Origin: Mesorhizobium loti
GTDB lineage: Bacteria; Pseudomonadota; Alphaproteobacteria; Rhizobiales; Rhizobiaceae
Length of the DNA stretch: 64,000 nucleotides
Direction of reading: 5' to 3'
NCBI RefSeq assembly: GCF_013170705.1
Contig: NZ_CP033334.1
Coordinates: 1,240,001-1,304,000 of the forward strand
The position numbers and the translations under genes are program-made. Shown one piece after another: positions 34,013 through 43,284 of the stretch (position 1 is its first letter; every line of letters starts with the position of its first letter). Under the pieces are notes generated by a model. It ran no database searches and had not been told where the DNA came from. It was given only the letters and a program-made list of their open reading frames with translations.

Positions 34013-35245
34013 ATGAGCCTTGCCAAATGGACTGTCGGCCTGATGGCCGGAATGAACATGCTGGCCTTCGCGGCGCAGGCGAATGCGGGTGAGGTGCGCG
34101 TCACCGTCGCCGAATACAGCGCAAAGACCGGCCCCTATTTCGAGGAAGTGAAGAAGGAGTTCGAGGCAAAGAACCCAGGCATCACCGTCAAGTTCGAAGT
34201 CGTGCCGTGGGACGTGCTCCTGCAGAAGCTGACCACCGACATCACCGCCGGCACCAATGCGGACCTGTCGATCATCGGCACGCGCTGGCTGATCGACTTC
34301 GTCCAGCAGGATGTCGCCGAGCCGCTCGACAGCTACATCACGCCCGAATTCAAGGGGCGTTTCATCGATACCTTCCTGTCGCCCTCGATCATGAACGGCA
34401 AGACCTACGGCCTGCCGATCGCGGCGTCTGCCCGCGCCATGTATTACAACAAGGAACTGTTCGAGAAGGCCGGGATCGCCAAGCCGCCGGCAACCTGGAC
34501 CGAGTTGCAGGACGATGCCCGCAAGATCAAGGCGCTGGGGTCCGGTACTTTCGGGTTCGGCCTGCAGGGCAAGGAGATCGAGACCGACGTCTATTACTAC
34601 TACGCCATGTGGTCGCAGGGCACCGAGATCCTGAACAAGGATGGCACGTCGGGCCTCGGCACGCCGGGCGCGCTCGAGGCCGCCAAGCTCTACAAGTCGA
34701 TGATCGACGAAGGCCTGACCGAGCCGGGCGTCACCTCCAACAACCGCGAGGATGTGCAGAACCTGTTCAAGCAGGGCAAGGTCGGCATGATGATCACCGC
34801 GCCCTTCCTGTCCAACCAGATCAAGGACGAGGCGCCGACCCTGAAATATGGCGTCGCCGCCATTCCGGCCGGCCCGACCGGGGCGCGCGGCACTTATGGC
34901 GTCACAGACTCGATGATCATGTTCAAGAACTCCAAGAACAAGGATGAGGCCTGGAAGCTGATGGACTTCCTGTTCACCACGGAGCAGCGCGCCAAGTTCA
35001 CGCAAGGCGAGGGCTTCCTGCCGGTGAACAAGGAAGAGGCCAAGATGGACTATTACGTCAACAATGCCGACCTCGCCGCCTTCACCGCGCTCTTGCCCGA
35101 CGCCCGCTTCGCGCCGGTCATTCCGGGCTGGGAAGAGGTCGCCCAGATCACGTCCGATGCAATGCAGAAGATCTATCTCGGTGGCGACCCCGAGGCAGGC
35201 CTGAAGGACGCGGCGGCCAAGGCCAACGCAGTGTTGAAGAAATAG
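34013..35245 (+). CDS. Sugar-type ABC transporter substrate-binding protein
   Basis: Periplasmic binding protein of 410 residues (extracellular solute-binding family 1). The signal peptide is MSLAKWTVGLMAGMNMLAFA ending near QANA. The mature part shows EVKKEFEAKNPGITVKFEVV, YGLPIAASARAMYYNKELFEKAGI and a ligand-site-like aromatic set (TDVYYYYAMWSQG), typical for sugars. ATG at 34013 with GGGAGA upstream is chosen over a long in-frame extension (to 33518) that would antisense the SDR gene. Its permeases begin 454 bp downstream after a repeat element. Confidence 0.92.
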   Translation: MSLAKWTVGLMAGMNMLAFAAQANAGEVRVTVAEYSAKTGPYFEEVKKEFEAKNPGITVKFEVVPWDVLLQKLTTDITAGTNADLSIIGTRWLIDFVQQDVAEPLDSYITPEFKGRFIDTFLSPSIMNGKTYGLPIAASARAMYYNKELFEKAGIAKPPATWTELQDDARKIKALGSGTFGFGLQGKEIETDVYYYYAMWSQGTEILNKDGTSGLGTPGALEAAKLYKSMIDEGLTEPGVTSNNREDVQNLFKQGKVGMMITAPFLSNQIKDEAPTLKYGVAAIPAGPTGARGTYGVTDSMIMFKNSKNKDEAWKLMDFLFTTEQRAKFTQGEGFLPVNKEEAKMDYYVNNADLAAFTALLPDARFAPVIPGWEEVAQITSDAMQKIYLGGDPEAGLKDAAAKANAVLKK

Positions 35246-35699
35246 GGGCCGTGCCCAAGAATAGGGCGTATCTCCCTGCGCCCGTGGCGCGCCTCAGATT
35301 CAGGCGGGGCGCGCCACTCCCCTTGTAAGAAGCATGCAACGGCTCCCCTATGGGGATGGCGAGGGCCGACAAGGCAATCACTCCGGACAAAAGGATAAAT
35401 CGCCAACGTCAGCGCCGCCCCTCATTGCCCTGCCGGGCATTTCTCCCCGTATGGTGACGGGAGAAAGGGCTGGCCGCGATCTCGGCTCCTCTTTTGAGAC
35501 GCCGGTGATTGGCGAAAGCGGCAACGAAGGCGCCCCTCTCCCCGTCACTATACGGAGAGAGGATGCCGGCAGGCAGGTGAGGGGCGGCGCAAACGTTGGG
35601 AAGAGTTTGTGAACCGAGCGCCTAAGAAGAACAAGTCAGTATTAGCCTGGCTCGCAAGCCAGCGCCATTGATGCCTCGCAACGCGGTACAAACCAGCCG
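35246..35699. other. Long intercistronic gap holding a repeat element
   Basis: This 454-bp stretch separates the binding-protein gene from its permeases and has no convincing gene. Positions 35412-35590 are an inverted-repeat element (annotated separately). The first 150 bp contain a CGCCCGTGGCGCGCC / GGCGGGGCGCGCC structured part near 35277-35312 that could limit read-through so that more binding protein than permease is made. No promoter is obvious before 35700. Confidence 0.5.
35412..35590. repeat. MITE-like element with 13-bp terminal inverted repeats, copy 1
   Basis: Ends are GCGCCGCCCCTCA and TGAGGGGCGGCGC, perfect inverted repeats. Inside are inverted TTCTCCCCGTATGGTGACGGG and CTCCCCGTCACTATACGGAG segments. 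A second element with the same ends and inner arrangement lies at 61997-62177. Length about 180 bp, no coding capacity: a non-autonomous mobile or REP-like family. Confidence 0.75.
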
Positions 35700-36569
35700 A
35701 TGCAAAATCGCTTCTTGCCCTATCTCCTGACCTTGCCCAGCCTGTTCCTGGCGGCGGTCGTCATCTTCTGGCCGGTCTGGGACCTGATCCAGATCTCGAC
35801 GCATGACGTCAACCGCTTCGGCCAGTTGCGCGAATTCAGCGGCCTTGCCAATTTCGCGGCACTTGCCGCCGATCCCGACTTCGTCGCGGCACTCTGGCGC
35901 ACCGGCCTATGGACCGTGCTGGTGGTGGGCGGCGCACTGCTGCTGTCGGTGCCGGTGGCGATGATCCTCAACACCGATTTCTATGGACGCGGTCTTGCCC
36001 GTGTCATCATCATGCTGCCCTGGGCGGTGTCGCTGACCATGACGGCGGTGGTCTGGCGCTGGGCGCTGAGCGGTGAAAGCGGCATGCTGAATTCCGCGCT
36101 GCTCGGGCTTGGCCTGATCGACCATAACATCCAGTGGCTGGCCAGCGCCGAGACGGCGTTTCCGATGCAGGTGCTGATCGGCATATTGGTGACGGTCCCG
36201 TTCACCACGACGATCTTCCTCGGCGGCCTGTCGTCGATCCCGGACGATCTTTACGAGGCGGCCGCGCTTGAGGGCGCCACGCCGCTGCAGCAGTTCCGCG
36301 AGATCACCTTTCCGCTGCTGAAACCGTTCATCAACATCGCCATCGTGCTCAACACCATCTATGTCTTCAATTCGTTCCCGATCATCTGGGTGATGACGCA
36401 GGGCGGGCCGGCCAACTCGACCGACATCCTGGTCACCCACCTCTACAAGCTGGCCTTCCGCATCGGCAAACTGGGCGAGGCCTCGGCGGTGTCGCTGGTA
36501 ATGTTCGCCATATTGCTGGTCTTCACCATGATCTATGTGCGCCTCGCCATGCGGGAGCAACGCGCATGA
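35700..36569 (+). CDS. Sugar-type ABC transporter permease 1
   Basis: Inner-membrane permease of 289 residues, MalF/UgpA type, with about six membrane segments (first: [21 protein letters not shown]). The EAA loop is [21 protein letters not shown] near ~185-205. Ends with an ATGA overlap into permease 2. Confidence 0.91.
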   Translation: MQNRFLPYLLTLPSLFLAAVVIFWPVWDLIQISTHDVNRFGQLREFSGLANFAALAADPDFVAALWRTGLWTVLVVGGALLLSVPVAMILNTDFYGRGLARVIIMLPWAVSLTMTAVVWRWALSGESGMLNSALLGLGLIDHNIQWLASAETAFPMQVLIGILVTVPFTTTIFLGGLSSIPDDLYEAAALEGATPLQQFREITFPLLKPFINIAIVLNTIYVFNSFPIIWVMTQGGPANSTDILVTHLYKLAFRIGKLGEASAVSLVMFAILLVFTMIYVRLAMREQRA

Positions 36570-37390
36570 CGCCCAAGCTCAAACGCACCGTCATCGCCTG
36601 GCTGCTTTTGGCGCCCTTGATCGTGGTGACGATCTTTCCCTTCGCGGTGATGTTCCTGACCGCGGTCAAGCCACGGCAGGAAGTGCTGTCACCGACATGG
36701 TGGCCGAGCGAGTTCCGCTGGTCGAACTTCTCCGACATGTGGGTGGCGACCGGTTTCGGCCAGGCGCTGGCCAACTCGCTCTATGTGTCGGTCATCGCCA
36801 CGGTCGGCGCCATCCTCATCTCCGTGCCCGCCGCCTATGCGATGTCGCGCTTTCGCTTTGCCGGCTACGGGGCCTTTCGCCAGTTCCTGCTGATCTCGCA
36901 GATGATCTCACCGATCGTGCTGGTGCTGGGCCTGTTCCGGCTGATGGCCGCCTGGGGGCTGGTCGAATCGACGACGGCGCTGGGCTTCATCTACATGGCC
37001 TTCAACGTCGCCTTCACCGTGTGGATGCTGCAGAGCTATTTCGACACCATTCCGCGCGATCTCGAGGAAGCCGCCTGGATGGAAGGCGCCGGCCGCTGGC
37101 TGACCTTGCGCAAAGTGTTCCTGCCGCTCTGCCTGCCGGCGATCGCGGTCACGGCGATCTTCACCTTCATCAACGCCTGGAACGAATTCGTCGTGGCGCT
37201 GACCATGCTGCGCAGCCAGGAAAGCTACACGCTGCCGATCCAGGTCTTTTCTCTCGTCGCCGGCCGCTACACGATCGAGTGGCATCACGTCATGGCCGCC
37301 ACTTTGCTGGCGACACTGCCTGTGGCGATCCTGTTCATCTGGCTGCAGCGCTATCTCGTGCGCGGGCTGGCGCTCGGGGCGGTCAAATAG
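36566..37390 (+). CDS. Sugar-type ABC transporter permease 2
   Basis: MalG/UgpE-type permease of 274 residues with six membrane segments and EAA loop [22 protein letters not shown] near ~170-190. Forms the membrane channel with permease 1 and uses the ATPase at 31989-33056. Followed 72 bp later by an M81 peptidase gene on the same strand. Confidence 0.91.
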   Translation: MTPKLKRTVIAWLLLAPLIVVTIFPFAVMFLTAVKPRQEVLSPTWWPSEFRWSNFSDMWVATGFGQALANSLYVSVIATVGAILISVPAAYAMSRFRFAGYGAFRQFLLISQMISPIVLVLGLFRLMAAWGLVESTTALGFIYMAFNVAFTVWMLQSYFDTIPRDLEEAAWMEGAGRWLTLRKVFLPLCLPAIAVTAIFTFINAWNEFVVALTMLRSQESYTLPIQVFSLVAGRYTIEWHHVMAATLLATLPVAILFIWLQRYLVRGLALGAVK

Positions 37391-37462
37391 CAATTCCAGA
37401 AAGGTGTGCAGCGGTTTCCCACTGGAATTGCAAGAAACAGATAGCGTCACCACGGAGTCTTC

Positions 37463-38959
37463 ATGCGTATCTTCACCGCCTCGCTGGCGACGGAAACCAA
37501 CACCTTCTCGCCGGTGCCGACCGACCGGGCCTCGTTCGAGATGGCGTTCTATGCCGGGCCGGGCAAGCATCCTGAGACGCCGACCTTGTGTTCCTCGCCG
37601 ATCGTGGCCTTGCGCCGCCGCGCGGCCGCCGAAGGACTGACCGTGATCGAAGGCACCGCCACCTGGGCGGAGCCGGGCGGCCTGGTGCAGCGGCAGACCT
37701 TCGAGGCGCTGCGCGACGAGATTCTCGGGCAACTCGAGGCGGCACTGCCGGTCGACGCGGTCATCCTCGGCCTGCATGGCGCCATGGTAGCGCAAGGCTA
37801 TGACGATTGCGAAGGCGACCTGCTCGAGCGCGTGCGGGCAATTGTCGGACCCAAGGTGGTGATCGCCTCCGAGTTCGATCCGCACAGCCATCTGACGCCA
37901 AAGCGCGTGGCGGCCTCCGATATCATGGCCTATTTCCTCGAATTCCCGCACACCGACTTCTATGAACGCGGCGAACATGTCGTCGAGCTTGGCCTGGCTG
38001 CCGCGCGCGGCGAGATCAAGCCGGTGATCTCGACCTTCGACTGCCGCATGATCCAGGTGCTGCCGACCAGCCGCGAGCCGATGCGCTCCTTCGTGGACCG
38101 TATCAAGGCCATGCACGGCAAGGACGGCGTGCTGTCGGTATCGGTCATCCACGGCTTCATGGCCGCCGACGTGCCGGAAATGGGCACGCGCATCCTCGTC
38201 GTCACCGACAACGACAAGGCCGCAGGCGATGCGCTGGCGCAACAGCTGGGACGCGAACTCTATGCCATGCGCGAAAAGACGGCGATGACGATGCTTGATA
38301 CCGCCGACGGCATCGACCGGGCGCTGGCCGTACGTGCCGGGAATCCCGGCAAGCCCGTGGTCATCGCCGACATCTGGGACAATCCCGGCGGCGGCGTTCC
38401 CGGCGACGGCACCTTCGTCTTGCGCCAGATGCTGGCGCGTGGCCTGGACAAGTTTGGCGTGGCGACGATCTGGGATCCGATTGCCGTGACCTTCTGCCTG
38501 GCGGCAGGCGAGGGCGCTGTCATCGACCTGCGTTTCGGCGGCAAGGCAGGACCCCAGGCGGGTGAGCCGATCGATGCGCGCGTCAAGGTGCTGAAAGCCG
38601 TCAACGAGGGATGGCAGAGTTTCGGGCCAAGCCGGGTGACACTTGGGCCGGCCGCCTTGGTCCGCATCGAAGGCACCGAGGTCGACATCATCCTCAACAC
38701 CAATCGCACGCAGACTTTCGAGCCGGACATTTTCTCCAACATCGGCGTCGATCCGCTGGCCAAGGACATGCTGCTGATCAAGTCGACCAACCATTTCTAT
38801 GCCGGATTCGAACCGATAGCCGCCGAGATCATCTATGTCTCTGCGCCGAGTTCCTATCCGAGCAATCCCGCGGTGACGGATTACAAGAAGTTGACACGGC
38901 CGGTGTGGCCGAGGGTGAAGGATCCGTGGAAGAACGGCGCTGATGATCTCCCCCGTTGA
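37463..38959 (+). CDS. M81-family metallopeptidase (MlrC-like)
   Basis: Predicted zinc-dependent hydrolase of 498 residues; the family is named for MlrC, which degrades linearised microcystin, but most members have unknown substrates. The N-terminal domain (~1-300) contains RIFTASLATETNTFSP, ILGLHGAM and SEFDPHSHLT with likely metal ligands (Asp, His); the MlrC C-terminal domain (~300-485) contains ADIWDNPGGGVPGDGT. ATG at 37463 follows a GGAG-type site. In the same operon as the sugar-type permeases, a linkage seen for many M81 proteins. The last codons and stop fall inside a repeat element. Confidence 0.87.
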   Translation: MRIFTASLATETNTFSPVPTDRASFEMAFYAGPGKHPETPTLCSSPIVALRRRAAAEGLTVIEGTATWAEPGGLVQRQTFEALRDEILGQLEAALPVDAVILGLHGAMVAQGYDDCEGDLLERVRAIVGPKVVIASEFDPHSHLTPKRVAASDIMAYFLEFPHTDFYERGEHVVELGLAAARGEIKPVISTFDCRMIQVLPTSREPMRSFVDRIKAMHGKDGVLSVSVIHGFMAADVPEMGTRILVVTDNDKAAGDALAQQLGRELYAMREKTAMTMLDTADGIDRALAVRAGNPGKPVVIADIWDNPGGGVPGDGTFVLRQMLARGLDKFGVATIWDPIAVTFCLAAGEGAVIDLRFGGKAGPQAGEPIDARVKVLKAVNEGWQSFGPSRVTLGPAALVRIEGTEVDIILNTNRTQTFEPDIFSNIGVDPLAKDMLLIKSTNHFYAGFEPIAAEIIYVSAPSSYPSNPAVTDYKKLTRPVWPRVKDPWKNGADDLPR

Positions 38960-39097
38960 GGGGTAGATGTCGCCGAAGGCGACAAAGAAGGGCGCCTCAC
39001 GCGAAGCGCCAACCCGCATCCGCTGCAGCAGGCCGAGCCCGGTCGGACCGACCCCCTCTGGCCGCTTCGCGGCCATCTCCCCCTCGAGGGGGGAGAT
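38946..39097. repeat. Intergenic inverted-repeat element (GATGTCGCCGAAGGCGAC type), copy 1
   Basis: About 150 bp with inverted ends ATCTCCCCC...GGGGGGAGAT and inner hairpins TGTCGCCGAAGGCGACA, GGTCGGACCGACC and GGCCGCTTCGCGGCC. A sister copy lies at 51818-51971 with the same order of motifs. It begins within the final codons of the M81 peptidase gene and supplies its stop codon, and ends 10 bp before the convergent M3 peptidase stop. Confidence 0.7.
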
Positions 39098-39106
39098 TGG
39101 CTGGCG

Positions 39107-41161
39107 CTACACCAGCCCGCGCTTCACCATCATCGCTTCCGGCGAAGGCATCTTGCCGCGGAACGCAGTGTACAGCTCTTCCGGGTCCTTCGAGCCGCCG
39201 GCGGCGTAGATGTTCTTCCTCAGCCGCTCGGCCAGCGCCGGGTTGAAGGGATCGCCGGTCTCCTCGAAGGCGGCGAAGGCATCGGCGTCCAGCACTTCCG
39301 ACCACATGTAGGAATAGTAGCCGGCCGAGTAGCCGTCGCCCGAGAAGACATGGCCGAAATGCGGGGTGCGGTGGCGCATGGCGATGGTGTCGGGCATGTC
39401 GAGCCTGTCGAGCGTTTCGGCTTCGAAACGAAGCGGCTCCGCCGGGGCATCGGGCCGAGCGTGATAGGCCATGTCCATCAAGGCGGAAGACGTGAATTCG
39501 ACCGTGGCGAAGCCGGCCCCGAACGTGCGCGTGGCCAGCATCTTGTCGAGCAGCGCCTTCGGCATCGGCTTGCCTGTCTTGACATGCAGGGCGTGCTTTT
39601 CCAGCACCGCCGGCACCGTCAGCCAATGCTCGTAGAGCTGCGAAGGCAGCTCGACGAAATCGCGGCTGACCGAAGTGCCCGCGACCGACGGCCAGGTGAC
39701 GTCGGTCAGCATGCCGTGCAGCGCATGGCCGAATTCATGGAACAGCGTCTTCGCCTCGTCGACAGACAGCAGTGCCGGCTCGCCGGCCGGCGGCTTGGCG
39801 AAGTTCATGATGTTGTAGATCACCGGCTTCGAGCCTTGGCCAAGCTTGTATCCGGACTTCAGCGCGCTCATCCAGGCGCCGGACCGCTTCGAGGGCCGCG
39901 CGAAATAGTCGGCAAGGAACAGGGCACGCTCGCTGCCATCGGCATTCTTTACCACAAAGACGCGCGCATCGGGATGCCAGGCTGCAATGCCCTTCTTCTC
40001 CTCGAAGGTGATGCCGAAGAGTTTGGTCGCCACGTCGAAGCAGGCGTCGATGACCCGGTCGAGCTGGAGATAGGGCTTCAGTTCCGCCTCGTCGAAAGCG
40101 AATTTTTCCGCGCGCAGCTTCTCCTGGTAGAAGCGCCAGTCCCAGGCGGCGAATTTTTCATTGCTGCCGGCTTCCGCCGCCAGCCGTTCCAATTCCTTCT
40201 GGTCGGCGGCGGCCTTTTCCAGCGCCTTTTCCCACACCGGATCGAGCAGCGCGTGCACCGCCTTCGGCGTCTTGGCCATGGTGTCGTCGAGCTTCAGCGC
40301 GGCGAAGGAAGCGTAGCCGAGCAGTTTCGCCTTTTCGGCGCGCAGCTTCAGCATGTCGCGCACCACGGATGTGTTGTCGCTGGCGCCGCCATTCTGGCCT
40401 CGCATGGTGAAGGCGCGGAAGGCAATCTCGCGCAGGTCGCGGCGTTCCGAGAAGGTCGTGAACGGCTCGTAGATCGAGCGCGACAGGGTGACGGCGTAGC
40501 GGCCTTTCTGGCCGCGAATCTCGGCGGCCTCGGCCATCGAACTTTTCAGGAAATCCGGCAGGCCGGCAAGATCGGCCTCGTCGAGGAACAGTGCCCAGTC
40601 GCGCTCGTCGGCCAGCACGTTCTGGCCGAAAGTCGTGCCGAGCGAGGACAGTTCCTCATTGATCCTGGCCAGCCGCTTCTTGCCCTCGGCATCGAGCTTG
40701 GCGCCGGAGCGGACAAAACCCTTCCAGGTCCTCTCCAGCACCCGCAAGGTCTCGGCGTCGAGCCCGAGGCTCTCGCGGCGCTGGTAGAGATCGTCGATGC
40801 GGGCGAAGAGTTTCTCGTTCATCGAGATCGCCGAGAAATGCCTGGACATTTTTGGCGAGATGTCGCGCTCCAGCGCCTGGATCGTATCGTTGGTGTAGGC
40901 GCCGGCCCGGCACCAGAAGATCGACGAGACGTGATCGAGCGCCTCGCCGCCCAGCTCCAGCGCTTCAAGCGTGTTCTCGATGGTCGGTGCCTCCTTGTTG
41001 GCGGCGATCGCGTCGATCTCGGCCTCATGCGCCTTCAGCGCCGCGTCGAAGACCGGGGAAAAATCACTGTCGCCGATATGGGCGAAGTCCGGCAGGCCGA
41101 GCGGGCCTTCCCACGCGGTCAGCGGATGGGCGGCGAGGTCGACGGCTTTCGTGGAGGACAT
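39107..41161 (-). CDS. M3-family oligopeptidase (Dcp/PrlC-like)
   Basis: Cytoplasmic zinc metallopeptidase of 684 residues, the usual length for oligopeptidase A and dipeptidyl carboxypeptidase, which break down short peptides and signal peptides. The catalytic HEFGH motif is at ~472-476 (TLFHEFGHALHGML), with the third ligand in SRDFVELPSQLYEHW about 27 residues later. The ATG at 41161 is followed by LAAHPLTAWEGPLGLPDFAHI, typical of Dcp. Converges on the M81 peptidase gene. Confidence 0.93.
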   Translation of the reverse strand: MSSTKAVDLAAHPLTAWEGPLGLPDFAHIGDSDFSPVFDAALKAHEAEIDAIAANKEAPTIENTLEALELGGEALDHVSSIFWCRAGAYTNDTIQALERDISPKMSRHFSAISMNEKLFARIDDLYQRRESLGLDAETLRVLERTWKGFVRSGAKLDAEGKKRLARINEELSSLGTTFGQNVLADERDWALFLDEADLAGLPDFLKSSMAEAAEIRGQKGRYAVTLSRSIYEPFTTFSERRDLREIAFRAFTMRGQNGGASDNTSVVRDMLKLRAEKAKLLGYASFAALKLDDTMAKTPKAVHALLDPVWEKALEKAAADQKELERLAAEAGSNEKFAAWDWRFYQEKLRAEKFAFDEAELKPYLQLDRVIDACFDVATKLFGITFEEKKGIAAWHPDARVFVVKNADGSERALFLADYFARPSKRSGAWMSALKSGYKLGQGSKPVIYNIMNFAKPPAGEPALLSVDEAKTLFHEFGHALHGMLTDVTWPSVAGTSVSRDFVELPSQLYEHWLTVPAVLEKHALHVKTGKPMPKALLDKMLATRTFGAGFATVEFTSSALMDMAYHARPDAPAEPLRFEAETLDRLDMPDTIAMRHRTPHFGHVFSGDGYSAGYYSYMWSEVLDADAFAAFEETGDPFNPALAERLRKNIYAAGGSKDPEELYTAFRGKMPSPEAMMVKRGLV

Positions 41162-41251
41162 GGAGGGTCTTTCGCTGGCATCAATGAGGAGGGTGTCACC
41201 GATGTAGGGCGCGGTCCGCGGGGCCGCAATATGGCAGTTGGCCGATCCGCC

Positions 41252-41686
41252 TCAATAGTCTTCGCAGTTTTCGGCGATTGCCGCTTGCGAGCTTGCGGTG
41301 ATGCGGCTGTCTGTCACCGCGAAGGTTTCCTGCATCAGCATGTCATTGTTGGGGAAGTCGTAGCAGGCGATCACCGTGGTGACACCGCCCTCGCTCTTCT
41401 CGATCCGGTGGCGGATCGCGGCACCCGCTACCGCGCCTTTCCACTCATCGAGCGAGGCGATGAACTCCTGCTTGCCTTGAACGATGCCGAGGTCATCGAG
41501 CTTGATGCGGACATCGTCGGCAAGCAGGTCGGCGAGTTCTGTACGGTCGGCGACCAGGAGCGCCGCATACCAGCGGCTGATGATGGCGCCGTCATCGGCT
41601 CGGGCGGCGATAATTGCCACCAGCAACGCGGCCGCCGTGAGAACGACCGACCGGACGTTCATCACCTGGCGCACCGCCCCGTTCAT
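41252..41686 (-). CDS. Secreted NTF2/SnoaL-like protein of unknown function
   Basis: Protein of 144 residues with an N-terminal hydrophobic signal (VVLTAAALLVAIIAARA) and a single ~110-residue domain whose pattern (ISRWYAALLVADRTELADLLADDVRI, GKQEFIASLDEW) suggests an NTF2-like fold. ATG at 41686 overlaps the carbonic anhydrase stop (ATGA); ATG at 41662 is a shorter alternative. Two cysteines are visible, one at the C terminus. Probably periplasmic; function not assigned. Confidence 0.68.
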   Translation of the reverse strand: MNGAVRQVMNVRSVVLTAAALLVAIIAARADDGAIISRWYAALLVADRTELADLLADDVRIKLDDLGIVQGKQEFIASLDEWKGAVAGAAIRHRIEKSEGGVTTVIACYDFPNNDMLMQETFAVTDSRITASSQAAIAENCEDY

Positions 41687-42327
41687 TCCAGCACCGGCCG
41701 CTCGAAATCGCCGGTGTCCTTGTTCATCACCCAGAGCTCCCCGGTCGAAATGTCGAACCAGGCCCCGTGCAGCGACAGCCGGCCCTTGCCCTCGAGGATC
41801 GAGACGCAAGGAAAGGTCCTGAGGTTGGCGATGGAATACCGGATCGAGATGCGCTCGAGTGCTGTCTGGCGCTCCGTTGCCGTCATGAAGGTGCTGGAGG
41901 AGACGGTCTCGGCGGCTGGCGCGATCAGGCTCATCCACTTGCCGATGAAGTCGCCGGGGGACAGCGGCGCCGAATTGGGGTCGAGCGCGGCGCGGATGCC
42001 GCCGCAGCGGCCATGGCCCATGACGACGATATTCTTGACCTTGAGGCTCTGCACCGCGAATTCGAGCGCCGCCGAGGTCGAGTGGAACTCGCCATCCGGC
42101 TCGTAGGGGGGCACCAGATTGCCGACATTGCGCAGCACGAAGAGTTCGCCCGGCCCGGCGTCGAAGATCGCTTCAGGGGCCGATCGGGAATCGCAGCAGG
42201 CGACGATCATCGTCTCGGGGGCCTGCCCCTCTCGGGCGAGCTCGCGATAGCGGCCGCTCTCGGTGAGGTAACGGCCGTTCATGAAATTGCGGTAGCCGGT
42301 GAGGAGGTGGTCGGGAAGATGAGGCAT
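41683..42327 (-). CDS. Beta-class carbonic anhydrase
   Basis: Zinc enzyme interconverting CO2 and bicarbonate, 214 residues. Zinc-site residues are present: Cys44 and Asp46-Arg48 in ACCDSR, then His105 and Cys108 in GHGRCGG. The remainder (LRNVGNLVPPYEPDGEFHS, SLHGAWFDISTGELW) is typical of the bacterial beta class. ATG at 42327; coupled by ATGA overlap to the secreted NTF2-like gene. Confidence 0.93.
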   Translation of the reverse strand: MPHLPDHLLTGYRNFMNGRYLTESGRYRELAREGQAPETMIVACCDSRSAPEAIFDAGPGELFVLRNVGNLVPPYEPDGEFHSTSAALEFAVQSLKVKNIVVMGHGRCGGIRAALDPNSAPLSPGDFIGKWMSLIAPAAETVSSSTFMTATERQTALERISIRYSIANLRTFPCVSILEGKGRLSLHGAWFDISTGELWVMNKDTGDFERPVLE

Positions 42328-42471
42328 GGGCGGCTAAGGCCTTTCCTTGGTTGGAGGCGGCAGCTCGTTGCGGTCGAGAAAGGCTCTAGCGGCAAATGCC
42401 GGTCGCGAGCAATGCAGAATTGTGGGAGCTGGGCATAAATGCCATGCGCCGAAGCGGGCGGGTGTCGATAT

Positions 42472-43284
42472 TCATGCCCAGATGGCGACCGGTATGCCAC
42501 GACCGTCAGCGAGCGGCGGGTTGGGAAATGGCTTCGCCCTGCCGCTGGCGATGCGGCCGGCGATCAGCATCATGACAGCCGCGTCGAGGAAATCGTCCGC
42601 GGCCGCCCCGCGCGGCGGCGGCTGGTCGAGAAAACCCATGTCATAACCGTGCCGGCAGAGCAGCGCCTTGCGCTCCGCCATGCCGGCCGGATTGATGCTG
42701 CCCCTGATCTTCTTCGGCAATTGCATGGCCTGATTGCCATTCAAGCGGCAGAAGGCGACCTCCGGATGCGATTCGAAGACGCGGCCGCGCAGATCCGGCC
42801 GCGCGATCAGCAAGGCGTCGATCTCGCGGATCTTCGAAAAGATGCCGAAGGCCTGGATGGAAACGCCGCGCGGCGGGTCCGATGTGGCCCTGGCCAAATC
42901 GCTTGCCTTGCGATGCCCGGCGTACCAGGCTTCGACGGTGGTGAAATCGCTCGTGTCGGCATAGAGCGCGGCGCGGGACGGGATCGAAAAGACGCTGGAC
43001 TGGCGTGCCCCAAGCAGCGGCCTGACCAGCGCTTCCGGTCCGCGCCCGCCTTTGCTGGAGAATTCGGGCAGGCCGATCGGCATGTCGACGGCGACAATCG
43101 CATTGTCCGGGCTTGCCTTGAGCAATGCAGCGAAGCTGGCGAACACCTCGACTTGGGGCGTCGAACCGGGGTTACGAGGCGTCGAACCGGGGTTACGAGG
43201 TGTCGAGCCGTGCTCGCGCCGCACGGCGATCCAGCCGGCCTTGCAGCCATCGGCGCCGACGAGCACGACCTCGGTCGAAGTCAC
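42472..43284 (-). CDS. DUF429-family protein with an internal tandem repeat
   Basis: Protein of 270 residues, start GTG at 43284 overlapping the pdxY stop (GTGA). The N-terminal VVLVGADGCKAGWIAV and VAVDMPIGLPE carry the acidic residues of the RNase H-like DUF429 fold; SHPEVAFCRLNG and ADDFLDAAVMMLIA are also family motifs. Near residues 25-45 a 7-residue unit (GSTPRNP) is repeated, encoded by two perfect 21-bp units at 43157-43198. Family function is not established, though a nuclease-like fold is predicted. Confidence 0.83.
   Translation of the reverse strand: MTSTEVVLVGADGCKAGWIAVRREHGSTPRNPGSTPRNPGSTPQVEVFASFAALLKASPDNAIVAVDMPIGLPEFSSKGGRGPEALVRPLLGARQSSVFSIPSRAALYADTSDFTTVEAWYAGHRKASDLARATSDPPRGVSIQAFGIFSKIREIDALLIARPDLRGRVFESHPEVAFCRLNGNQAMQLPKKIRGSINPAGMAERKALLCRHGYDMGFLDQPPPRGAAADDFLDAAVMMLIAGRIASGRAKPFPNPPLADGRGIPVAIWA
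43157..43211. repeat. 21-bp tandem repeat inside the DUF429 gene
   Basis: Two perfect copies of a 21-bp unit (GGCGTCGAACCGGGGTTACG plus A) at 43157-43177 and 43178-43198 are followed by a degenerate third. Because the unit is a multiple of three it keeps the frame and inserts Pro/Asn/Gly-rich heptads into the protein. Such short coding repeats often vary in copy number between strains. Confidence 0.8.

Noticed and set aside
36908..39076. A 722-codon minus-strand open frame
   Set aside because: Antisense to the permease and M81 peptidase genes, which have full family motifs. Its composition (Arg, His, Gly, Asp-rich) is that of a shadow frame.
39350..42106. A 918-codon plus-strand open frame
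   Set aside because: Antisense to the M3 peptidase and carbonic anhydrase genes, both with intact catalytic motifs; no recognisable domain.
43157..43198. CRISPR-like repeat
   Set aside because: Only two adjacent 21-bp units without spacers, inside a coding frame; it is a coding tandem repeat. No CRISPR array or cas gene was seen in the window.
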